DNA of 64,000 bases, from NCBI GenBank assembly GCA_002189035.1, contig NEEC01000004.1, positions 5,580,001 through 5,644,000 on the forward strand. Direction: 5' to 3'. The notes beneath the pieces are model-generated. The model worked only from the letters and a program-made list of their open reading frames with translations. It had not been told where the DNA came from and ran no database searches. The DNA comes from Utricularia gibba (taxonomy: Eukaryota; Streptophyta; Magnoliopsida; Lamiales; Lentibulariaceae). Below, one piece after another: positions 54,501 through 64,000 of the stretch (position 1 is the first letter of the stretch; each line of letters begins with the position of its first letter). The position numbers and the translations under genes were made by a program.

Positions 54501-55729
54501 CCCTCGCAGACTCATTTGTTTCTTATGAATAATATCCACTATATGGTCAGATCTGTCCGCAGGTATGTGAATGTCACAAGATATATAGCACTACTTGCTC
54601 GTACACTTTTGCATGTGTTGCATGGATTCGTGGCTTTTAAGACACCCAATTTGATGCGAACCTTTGCATAACTGGTCGTGCTCATTTTTGTTATTTCTTA
54701 GAAAATGCTTTTTACAAACATCAACTTCTAGTTTATTGCTTAGAATTACATGTTTGGTCCTTCAATACACAGCCTTGAATCCTAGAACCTCCTTATCATA
54801 TCCTCTGGGCTTGACTTGGAATTCCTATGCCACATCATGAAGTTCTCTTAAATGCTATTATATATTTAATAACGCAGCCTGATTGGATTCATAAAATATT
54901 AATTCATTTCACACCTTGGAACCTGGCACTGCAGATCTGAAGCCAAAGATTTGCTAGGGGATGATTGGGTACAGAGGCATCGAAGAATTGTTCAACAACA
55001 TGCAAACCAGTATAAGAGGATTGCTTGGGCAAAGGTATGGGCATATTATGTTCGAGTTTTATTTAGTAAGAAGGTAGCTTCCCTTATTTGTTTCCTGGAT
55101 ATGCTAGATATCAGTGACTCTTGACTTGTTTGTCATCATGCACTGAGGTTGGAGTGTATTTTTGTCCTTTCTGCCGCAGATTCTTCAGTGCCTCTCCGTT
55201 CAAGGCCATGCTTCATCCGGTGGCAGTGGCTCTAATGCTGAAGGAAACAGCAGTGGAGTTTCCAGAACTGTTATCAAAGAAAGGTGTTTAGTAGAGATCC
55301 GTATCTGATAATAATTTCTTGTTCTTTTTATCCACATGTGCATGTCTTTTCTAGATTGAAGACGTTTAATTCACAATTTGAGGAGCTTCATCAAAGACAA
55401 TCCCAATGGACAGTTCCTGATAGTGAGCTTCGCGAGTCTCTGAGGCTTGCTGTAGCAGAGGTCTTGCTTCCAGCATATCGCTCATTCATCAAAAGATACG
55501 GGTAGGCCTTCATTGCCTTTTTTTGGTAGACTGCATATATGCTGCTAAATTGGTTTTCAGCTCACGACCATCACCTAACCAGAGAGCTGCTGCCTCTTTC
55601 CGTCTACTCAGGGCTCTAGTTGAAAATGGAAAGAACGCCCAGAAGTACATCAGATACACGCCGGAGGATCTTGAGCACATGCTTGGTGAATTCTTTGAGG
55701 GCAAGACTTTGAATGAGCCCAGTCGTTAA
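51586..55729 (+). CDS. EXO70A1: Exocyst subunit EXO70A1
   Basis: Twelve exons: 51586-51759, 52583-52678, 52777-52982, 53168-53410, 53560-53698, 53769-53981, 54069-54274, 54362-54562, 54935-55034, 55180-55283, 55355-55501 and 55612-55729, giving 648 residues. The N-terminal coiled coil has MREALVKSQSITDNMVSILG and RFDLSRQAEAKILKGPHDDL. The Exo70 rod follows, with LTSYVINYVKFLF, HLFLMNNIHYMVRSVRR and DLLGDDWVQRHRRIVQQHA. The end is KNAQKYIRYTPEDLEHMLGE. A multi-intron gene of this type is the EXO70A clade (other clades are mostly intronless). It tethers secretory vesicles to the plasma membrane through phosphoinositides. Intron 1 contains a 95-bp tandem duplication. Confidence 0.97.
52228..52417 (+). 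repeat. 95-bp tandem duplication in intron 1 of EXO70A1
   Basis: Two direct copies (52228-52322 and 52323-52417), both starting CACCATATTTTTCC and containing GTCACAGACACTGGCGAACC; roughly 85-90% identical, so older than the CDPK intron duplication. Confidence 0.9.
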
Positions 55730-57922
55730 GAATTGACGGGAGAACGAAGTCCTCTGCTCATTGCTGGAGAGCTGATATACAGTCACCTTCTCAAACATAT
55801 CCTTCGATTGATCATATACCCTGTTATTTGTTTGCAGGAATGGGTGATGCGTTCTGTACGGACCGCGATGTGCCTCTTCCTACTCTCTTTACTGTAGGAA
55901 TTGTATCTCTACCAGGATTTGCTTGTAAAGAATGTGCGGATGATGCCTAAAATCCTCGTGTGACTCATCCCAAAAAAACCTGCGTTTGTCTACTTGTGTC
56001 ACACGTAATCGAATTATTTTTTAGAATTTCATTTTGATATTTTTAAATTCGCCACCGAAATCAAAAGATGTGATGAAACAACTATGTCGTACCCAAACAT
56101 GTCTTTCACCTTGTGTATTTTATACGAGCCGTGTCCGGTTGTAGTGCACGTCGTATTCCGATTAATTCCTGCCTCGTATACTCGACCAGTGAGCACTTGT
56201 TGTTCCAGGTTGTGTGTGTTCTTTACAAGGTGTGTACATTGTGTTTTACTACAGATCCCCAGCTTATCAACAATGTCGGTATACAGAAAAATACCGAGAA
56301 ACCTCCTGACCTGGAAGGATTTTGATGCCTTTTTTACAGTGGCAGGCAAGCCTTTGTCTGAACGACTAACTACTTTGTGCAGCATAATTACAGCTTGGAT
56401 CTCTAGGTTGACAACAAAAAGTACAAGTTTTCCCGGGGCAGGACACAGATGTGATCTCTCTTCTCAAGTTATTCGTCATGATGGCTTGTAGAACGAAACC
56501 AACACAGGAGGGTTTCAATAACCAAGGTTGAACGTGTTCTAATGAACAGTTTCTTCTCCCGAGCCTGCACAAGTATGCATGGAACATGTATGACTGCTTG
56601 GCTGAACAATTGAACATAAAATGCCCCACAACAAAAAAAAAATGGCAGGGAACAGTATTTTCAAAACCAAACAAGCCTGGACAATAATTATGAATATTTT
56701 AGGGTTGAAAGGAGAGGGAAAGGTGACACACTCGTTACTTTCTATGCGATTTGATCATCTTTTTGACCGAGCCATCTTCTTCGTTTGCAAGACCGCGGCC
56801 CACACTATCTGTTGCTGCTTTCTTTTGCTTTAAATCCATACCACTGATGAATGTGAATCTCATGACTCGATCATATTCGAGGGATCCGAGGCACTCTTCG
56901 TTTCTGTCTGATAAGAGAGAGAATGAGGATGTCAGAGAAAGAGAATGATGGGGGAGGGGAAAAAGCGGTGGTTAGTTTAGCCTACATTTTTACATATATA
57001 ATTGGGAGGTTGGGTTGGAGATCCGAGGCTTCCCCACTCCCATGCAAAATATATTTGTCAGTTGTAATGGTAGGAAAAGGAAAAGCAGTCTAGGAGTATA
57101 TGACTGTGATCATATTTTGGCAGGGCCTTCTCCCTCATCTTTCCCATCTTTTCCTAAAGGAATACTGGAAAAAGATGTATGTTTGGAAACGCTGTCTCCA
57201 CTGCGACTACCTATCTACATTAAACCTTAACCCTCCTACCCTCTTGCTTTGATACTCACCACCCACACTCACACCAATAGACATACAGATATTCACCAGG
57301 AACCAAAAAACGCAAGTTGCATTTCTCATGCAAATGACCGTGAACCATTTCTACATTACTAAAAAATTATTATTCAACTTAGGATAAAGGGTTTGTGCAG
57401 AGGATTTGGTAATTAACAATAACCACAATTTGGTTTTAATTCTTTCCGACCCTCTCTCGCCATTATGAAATTGAATTTCTGTAAGGCAGCTTTCAAATAA
57501 TATTGTAAGTGGGGTTCTCTCTCTCTCTCTCTCTCTTTTTTAGTTTCCATGAGGCAATCGCTATCACTGGTGTCATAATGGGATCATAGCTCGAGGCTGT
57601 GATGACATTGACTGCCACTAACGATCAGCGATCTTCTAAAAGCATAAAATTGCAATGCCTTCCATGGTTAGGAGCAGTGTTGCAACAGAGGTTTCGAATA
57701 CAGCAGCACTCCATCACTGGTGAAAAATATCAGAACAGCACTGCATGAATTAATTCTACGTTGAAGATCTAACTAACTATACCACCACAAATAGAATAAG
57801 TTACCCAGTTGAGTGCTCAAACCAGGTTAACTGCATGTGAGTGAAAACACAAAACAACTCGTAACAGGCTGAGGAGAACAAGTGGAAAGAAGATACACTA
57901 TCATAGCTGTATGATCTTAATG
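55730..57922. other. Intergenic: EXO70A1 and SMXL 3' flanks
   Basis: No gene supported. A plus-strand 135-codon frame (56084-56491) is Cys/Ser-rich without domain and is doubted. A (CT)n run lies at about 57515-57535. Confidence 0.5.
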
Positions 57923-60590
57923 TCACATAACAAGAGGTCTGAATACTAGTTGCTTGTCCACAAGATCAAGAATGCTGCAAGAACCTGTTTTGTTGTTTTG
58001 ATCTTCATCTTCTGGAGCAACGTTCAAATCAAGCAAAAGCTTATGCCCCATTTTTTCACCGCGGTCTTCTTCGTCATTCTGGTTTTTATCCACGCTAGAA
58101 AATGGAGAAGCAGCACCTCCTAATCCGCAGTTGAAGCGTTCACAGCAAAAAATGACAACAGCATCCTTGAAATGAACACGCTCACCATTGTCAAGTGGAA
58201 CGATCCCGTCTTGAATTGCTCTCGTGAAACCTTTAAGAGAACAACGATCAAGTGCATCAACATCTTCCAAGTAAAATACACGACTAGGATTATCTCGTAC
58301 AGCATCCAAGAATCTGTCCCAAAGACTTGAACCCTGCTCATTTCGTGACCTCTTACACCTAGAATCTTCGGTTGAATCGTCTCTGATTGTTGAGAAATTG
58401 CTGAGGCCGATTGACATGAAGTTGTTATAGGAGCCAAACATGGTTTTTGCTAGCTCCCTCGCCATGGTTTCTTTGCCATAAGAGTCAGCACCTAAGAAAA
58501 AAAACCAACTTTCTTCTCTGTTCTCTACGCTACCCCTTTTGCTCATTTTTACACCAGATCTACTTCTAATGATTGCAGAAGCAACATCAGGAATGATATC
58601 TTTTTGCCATGGAACCTTGTTCTCCAATGCTCTGCAAAGAATTTTCAGGGTATCAGAGTTTCCCTTGTCAAATTTAAAGGGGATGTCCATGTCTTCGTTT
58701 GCTTCACTAGAGGAAGCAGAATTAGGACTAGAACTTGGGTTTGATCGAAGCTCAGGTTTTGAAGAGGACAAGAACGACGGCACACTAGGTTTGCAAACCT
58801 CACCGTCATTTTCATGGAGAAAGACAGGTTGCTCTCTAGGAGGTCGAATGGGCTCAAGTATCTCTTGCCAGTTCAGAACCATAGATTTTTTTGGGGGATT
58901 CGATGATTCTGAGGTGGAGGAAGATCGCGAGTGTGAGGATGTGCATAAACCTTCTTCAAGAAAATGATGTTTCTTGTGAGCAGAAGCACAGATTGAGTTC
59001 CATTTCATGAACAGATCCCTAAATTTCTGGGATTCCTGCAAAAGCAATCCAACGTCAAATGACAACTGTGAATTTTAAGATGTATCATGCATAGGAAATT
59101 TCATTTAACCTACATGATCAGCATCGCAATGCACTCGTCTCCTGTCAGCCTTGTATTGTTGCAACCATGATGGCAAGCTTGAGCTTGAAGCATTAGGGAT
59201 GAACTCATGCATCACAGCCTGGGCTTCTTTCTTGAAATTCACTGAACAATCTGAACAGAGCTTATGCTTAATTCCATTCTTTCCCCAAAACCAGTTAAAA
59301 TCATCTGGTTGTTCCAGCTCCTCCTTTACCGTATTACCACTGCAAGCATGGAAATGGAGAAAGATTCAAATAACTCACAAAGAAAATTTTCAAGTGACAT
59401 CACCAGATTACCGGCAAAAGAAATTACTTGTTGAGTCCCAGTCCGAGGCCGAGAGCCAAGCTGCTGAAGGGTAATCTAAGAAAGTCAAGACTCCAAAGAG
59501 CCTCCAGGGACAGCCTTCCTGTTTTACATTTATAATACGTCTGAGATGATGCGATTCCTATGAACCAGAGCTTCCTGCTTTCAGCTTCTTCGTTTATGAG
59601 CCTGCTAAGCTCCATAACGATGTACTCCACTGGACAGTAGGAAACATCCTGTTGTTCTCCATGCTCGCACCAGAATCTGGAGATCCAGTCAAGATTCCCC
59701 ACATACAGAACTACTCCACGACTAATGCAGGATTTTACAAGGGATCTCAGCTCTCCAATTTTTACTTCAAATTCATTCCTTGAAATATTTTTCAGGCTGG
59801 AAAGGGGAACGCTTATGAATTGCACGTACTTCATGTGAGAAGGAATCATCTCCTTGTTCTCGAACTTGCCTATGACCCCTTTCACTAAACTCTCTGCGGT
59901 GCCTATGCTTTCACTCACGATGACCATGTTCATTGATTTCTTACTCGCCATGGACTCTAAAACGGTCATCACATCATCATTGTGATATCTATTCCGTCTT
60001 GGGCTGAGGGAAGTCAATGCTGGTGGCATAGTAGTCGCAAATGAGACGTTCGAGTTGTAATCCTTGGACTGAATCTGCTTATCCGAAGACAAAGCTTGCT
60101 CGACATTGGTCTTAACTTGAGTACTGGAAAAACCAGCTTCTCTCATGACCCTGCTCACACTTGGATCATCGAGGATGGAGATAATCAGCTGCTCGATCTC
60201 AACTTTGGGGGCTAATACATGCTGCTGTTGGTTTTCAACGGAGCCACGGCGCTGGTGTGCCTGAGCACGCTTAAAGGCTGCAACGAGTGCATTAGAAAGA
60301 CAAGGAAGATGAGCATTTGGAGGGAGAAGTGGACTAGAGGCACAAGTGGGAAGCCGGTTGAGTGCAACATTGAAGCAGAGATCAAGGGCTTTGCACTGCA
60401 GTGGATGGGAATGCGAATGCAGGCATGCCCCTTTCAGCAGCCCTGTTGATGAAGAAAGCATAGCACTCGCTACATGGAGAGGAGTCACTTGCGCATGGCC
60501 CCTTCTTCTGGCAAGAGCAACTGCTTGCTTAACAATGGCAGCTGCTTCAAGTGTGAGAGATTGATGAAGAGTGTAACCTCCGGTTCTCAT
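57923..60590 (-). CDS. SMAX1-LIKE (SMXL3-like) Clp-family protein
   Basis: Three exons: 60590-59428, 59339-59114 and 59035-57923, giving 833 residues. The double Clp-N domain starts MRTGGYTLHQSLTLEAA and has ALARRRGHAQVTPLHVASAM and HQRRGSVENQQQ with LIISILDDPSVSRVMREAGF. A degenerate first ATPase follows, then a Cys block CSDCSVNFKKEA and a linker, and a second degenerate ATPase with FFFLGADSYGKETMARELAK. The repressor EAR motif LDLNV lies near the C-terminus. The RGKT loop needed for strigolactone- or karrikin-triggered destruction is not present; the equivalent place reads CSLKGFTRAIQDG. This, with the overall pattern, places it in the SMXL3/4/5 class, which acts in phloem formation. It is a nuclear protein. 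Confidence 0.9.
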
Positions 60591-62171
60591 TTTGCTTGCG
60601 CAACAAGAATTTTCAGCTACACATTTTAAATGAGAATGATGTGGCTCCCCAAGTCTGGTTTAATAAGAAAAACTGACGAGAGATTTGTGCCTTTCTTGGC
60701 GTTGTTAGTTTTGTGTGCTAAAGTTCTCAAAAAACACAACAAAAAAAAAAGAAAAGAAAAAAAAAGAAAAGAAAAGAAAAGACAAAAGGATATATTGAAT
60801 GAAAAGTGGATGCCATGTGAGGCGAAGGTATGCTGTTCCTGTGGCTTTTTCTCTTTCTCTCGCTTCTTGCGCAGAATAAAGATTGATTTGTTGAACGCGA
60901 AGTTAGACTGAGTCCCTTTTATGGAAAGCAACAACATTTGATACTGCTGATGACACCCTAAAGCTCATTTGGGCCCAAAAAAATGTCATTTGGCAACATC
61001 TGATCATTCTTTATTCCAAATCTGCCAACAAAGAGTGACAGCATGAGGAAGGGAACACATGAGCACCAGTTGAAGCAAGGGAAATAAGATGCTGGCTTTG
61101 TCTTTTAAATGTCGGTTTGTATTAGCGAGATTTGCATTAACTTGAGATATTGTGCCTCCACACATCTCCCTCTCTCTCATTCTTTTTCAGTTTGAAACAA
61201 AAAGCCATTCCATGGTTGATTGATGGAATAAAGAGCTTAAAGCAGCAAGCTTTTCCATCATGCTTCAAGTGTTTTATTTCATGAAAAATGACCATAATCA
61301 TGTTCGTCCGTGTTCTTATGTATAACAGTGCAACTGTAAATGGTAAATACAATTTATGCACTTGCAGGTGTCAATGGATTACACAGTGCCAACATTTTGA
61401 TTTATGGGACTGAATTATAAATAAAATGTCACACAAGTGTTCATCGTGTTTCTATTCAGATTTGTACCCCATATGATTGAAAATGTTCCTGGAAATGCTG
61501 CTGCTGCAATAATAATAAGAATAAGAATAATAGTAATAGTGATAATAATGTACTAAATAAATTAACCTGATAACACCACGAAATAGATTCTAGGCAATCC
61601 TCACCGGTTTCATCGCCTTTTTTTTCAGTTAGCGGTGATTGTTTTTTTTTCAGCTTCATAGTTCTGTTCATAGTTTTTTTTTTTTTTTGATGTGTTATTG
61701 GTTGTTATAGGTTGGTTAACCATCTGGTTGGTTAATTCTGTTTTGGTTATGGGACAGTGTTGCCCAGATTTGAACTAATTGGAAAGTATGATTCGCTTTT
61801 TTGTGTCTATGTTTCATTGAGAAAGAAAAGATACGCCATGGCTCCCATGAATTGCTTGTGGTGCTATGCTGAATGTGGTGTGTTTTCTTTTCGTGTCTGT
61901 AAACTACATTAATCATGGATTACAATCAAAATATTGAGGAAAGATATCATGTTGCCTCAGAGATAGCCTTCTCCTACCTCCAGAATGAGCCGAATGACAC
62001 TGTTATACTCGTATACTTGGAATCATAAGCACACACACACAAAGAAAACTATGCTGAAGTATGTGGGATACAGGCCCTTGATGCGTGTTGTTTCCAACAT
62101 ATTTCCTTTGAAAATTTCGTGCCTTATTTATTTATTTATCCGATAGTAGCTTTGTTGGGAGGGATCTCACC
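60591..62171. other. SMXL upstream region and flank of the eRF1 relic
   Basis: No gene supported. An AAAAG-type low-complexity run lies at about 60741-60781; poly-T near 61675-61689. The left part should hold the SMXL leader and promoter. Confidence 0.45.
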
Positions 62172-63352
62172 ATGGCCGAGAGTCATGAGAATGATAAGAA
62201 TATTCAAATACGGAAGATCAAAAAATTGATTAAGGCTCCAGAGAATTAGTACTAGCATGATTTCACTCATCATTCCACCTGGTGATCAAATAGCACGTGT
62301 GACTAAGATGCTTGCTGAAGAGTATGGCAGTGCTTCAAATATCAAGAGCAGGGTAAATCTTTAGTGTGTGCTTGGTGCCATTACTTCTGCTCAGCAGAAA
62401 CTTAAACTGTATAAGAAGGTTCCTCTTGCTAATGGCCTGGTGCTATACATTCGAACTAAAGTAACAGAAGATGGAAAAGAAAGAAAGATGACATTCGACT
62501 TCGCTCCCTTCAAGCCCATAAATGTTTCCACACGGAGCCCTTGAGTCAGCTCTTGGAATCTGATGAGAAGTTAGGCTTTATGGTTATGGATGGCAACTGG
62601 ACCCTTTTTGGGACCTTAAGTGGCAACACCAGGGAGGTGCTGCACAAATTCACAGTTGATCTTCCCAAGAAACACGGAAGAGGTGGACAGTCAGCTCTTC
62701 GATTTGCGGGTCTTTGAATGGAGAAGCGGCACAACTATGTGAGAAAAACTGCTGAACTAGCGACTCAGTTTTTCATAAACCCTGTTACTGTTACTGGTCA
62801 GCCCAAAACATCAGGCCTAGCACTTGCTGGATCAGCTGATTCCAAGACTGAACTAAGTCAGTCAGCTATGTTCGATCCTGGCCTGCAGGCCAAGATATTA
62901 AATGTTGTTGATGCTGCTTATGGAGGGGAAAATGGTTTCAACCAGGCCTTTGAGTTATCTGCTGATATTCTTTCCAACGTGATGTTTATCCAAGAGAAGC
63001 GCTTTTTTGAAGAAATCAGTCAAGACACAAATGCATTTTTAGCGTGGACACATTAAAAGCTTTGGAGATGGGAGCTGAGGAAACATTGCTAGTGTGGGAA
63101 AACTTGGACGGAAACACTCTCAAAAACAGCCACGGGAGCAGAATTCTGCTGGTTTAGGAGAAGAAGCCATTACTGGAATGGTTTGCCGAAGAGTGCAGAA
63201 ATTTTGGGTGCCCTCTTGAGTTTTTGACAAATCGGTCTCAAGAGGGTTCTCAGTTCTGCCGTGGTTTTGGTGGCATCCCTCGTTACCAGGTCGACATTCG
63301 CTCCTATGATGAATCATCTGATGAAGGAGAATATGATGTTGATTCAGATTAG
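62172..63352 (+). pseudogene. Decayed copy of peptide chain release factor eRF1
   Basis: Similarity to eRF1 runs from an ATG at 62172 (MAESHENDKNIQI) to a TAG at 63350-63352 after the Asp/Ser-rich tail, but the reading frame is broken many times by stops and small indels (for example near 62247 and 62520-62560). The longest intact piece is 62718-63056 ([19 protein letters not shown] to about [10 protein letters not shown]). Both functional signatures survive: NIKS (stop-codon recognition, near 62338) and GGQ (peptidyl-tRNA hydrolysis, near 62684). About 70 codons before the end of the family length are missing. No introns are seen, but plant eRF1 genes are often intronless, so this need not be a retrocopy. 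Confidence 0.9.
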
Positions 63353-64000
63353 GTTGAGTTGCGATGCCATTTTCAACCATGTAACTTCACCATCGGCATG
63401 CTGCATATTAGTTTGTGCGTTATATACAACCAATTCGGTGCACCTCGTCGTAGCGCTTCCGGTTTAAACTGAACTGTGTTTTTTCTTTTTGAAGTATATG
63501 CCATACTGACTTTTCTTGTGTTACGTGCAATGAAAACTTGGCCGAATTTACTCAGACTTCTATGTTTGTGCTGCTAGAAATGACAAAAGTTGAGACTACG
63601 CGAAGGCCAGAAGCCATGCCTGCTGCTTCTGGATGTGTTCATATATAAATAAATCCATGTGTCTGCCGCTGCTCTACTTTTCTTTTCATAATGCAGAGTT
63701 GGTAGCTTTTTAAAATCTGCTTACCATGTCATGCTGCAAGATGCAGGAGGCCATTCAATACTCTTGTATGTCAAAAGGCAAGTGTCAGAAGTGAACAGGC
63801 TATTCTGTTTTCTTTTTGTATATTATGTGTGCAACTCATTTTTGAGTGAATTTGAACGATGTGAGTTATCATGTCAACCAATCTCCAAGCAAAACAGAAT
63901 TTACAAACAGCTGCTCGCTGGAACCTCTTTTACAGTCGTCTGAACAGAATGGAAACGATAAAAATAGCATTCTGCGGGAGACTCCGACTCACCCCTGTCG
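63353..64000. other. 3' flank of the eRF1 relic
   Basis: No gene supported; the 70-codon frame at 63731-63943 has no domain. Confidence 0.45.

Noticed and set aside
56084-56491. A 135-codon plus-strand frame between EXO70A1 and SMXL
   Set aside because: Cys/Ser-rich random-like composition, no domain, and equally long frames occur on the opposite strand.
62718-63056. The 112-codon intact piece of the eRF1 relic as a separate functional gene
   Set aside because: It starts in the middle of the eRF1 middle domain and is flanked on both sides by eRF1-like sequence in other frames.

Overview
This window is nuclear DNA of a flowering plant. It carries about 22 protein genes on both strands, most with canonical GT-AG introns of roughly 75-400 bp. 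The gene set is plant-specific: the Rubisco small subunit, ABA4, a plastid-type GGPP synthase, a 3-ketoacyl-CoA synthase, PERK and BAM-type receptor kinases, a CPK1/2-like calcium-dependent kinase, a filament-like plant protein and an SMXL3-like Clp-family protein. The base composition and codon use are not the GC-rich grass type. I cannot name the species; the compact spacing (about one gene per 3 kb) suggests a small genome.

Layout. 1-5 kb: the 5' end of a BAM1-like LRR receptor kinase (cut by the window edge), then two minus-strand paralogues of the bHLH18/19/20/25 family, one lacking the DNA-binding part. 6-9 kb: ELL-associated factor (EAF), divergent from an unrecognised plus-strand gene with a KEN box and many Ser/Thr-Pro sites. 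10-21.7 kb, all minus strand: a DUF1645 protein, ribosomal protein eS7, ABA4, RBCS, KCS and GGPP synthase. 22-32.5 kb, plus strand: CSTF64, PERK and mitochondrial SDH1. 33-40.5 kb: mitochondrial uL6m (minus), ATG4 (plus) and FPP (minus). 42-48.5 kb: Pelota (minus) and a CDPK (plus), divergent. 49-55.7 kb: VPS60/CHMP5 (minus) and EXO70A1 (plus), a tightly spaced divergent pair. 58-60.6 kb: SMXL3-like (minus). 62-63.4 kb: a decayed copy of eRF1.

For most multi-exon genes I rebuilt the exons from splice sites and family similarity, and checked that exon lengths sum to whole codons. The RBCS, eS7, Pelota, VPS60, EXO70A1, SDH1, ATG4, CSTF64, CDPK and ABA4 models close without frame problems.

Functional themes are those of an ordinary euchromatic gene neighbourhood: plastid metabolism (RBCS, ABA4, GGPPS), membrane traffic and autophagy (VPS60, EXO70A1, ATG4), RNA processing, ribosome and termination functions (CSTF64, EAF, eS7, uL6m, Pelota, eRF1 relic) and signalling (BAM, PERK, CDPK, SMXL). 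I found no operon-like system, CRISPR array, intact transposon or clearly new defence or biosynthetic system. The points worth a second look are small: the bHLH-less ACT-like paralogue, reading-frame breaks in the N-termini of GGPPS and PERK, an unrecognised KEN-box gene whose frame stays open past a stop codon, a GC-AG intron in CSTF64, three fresh tandem duplications in non-coding DNA, and the eRF1 relic that keeps its catalytic motifs.
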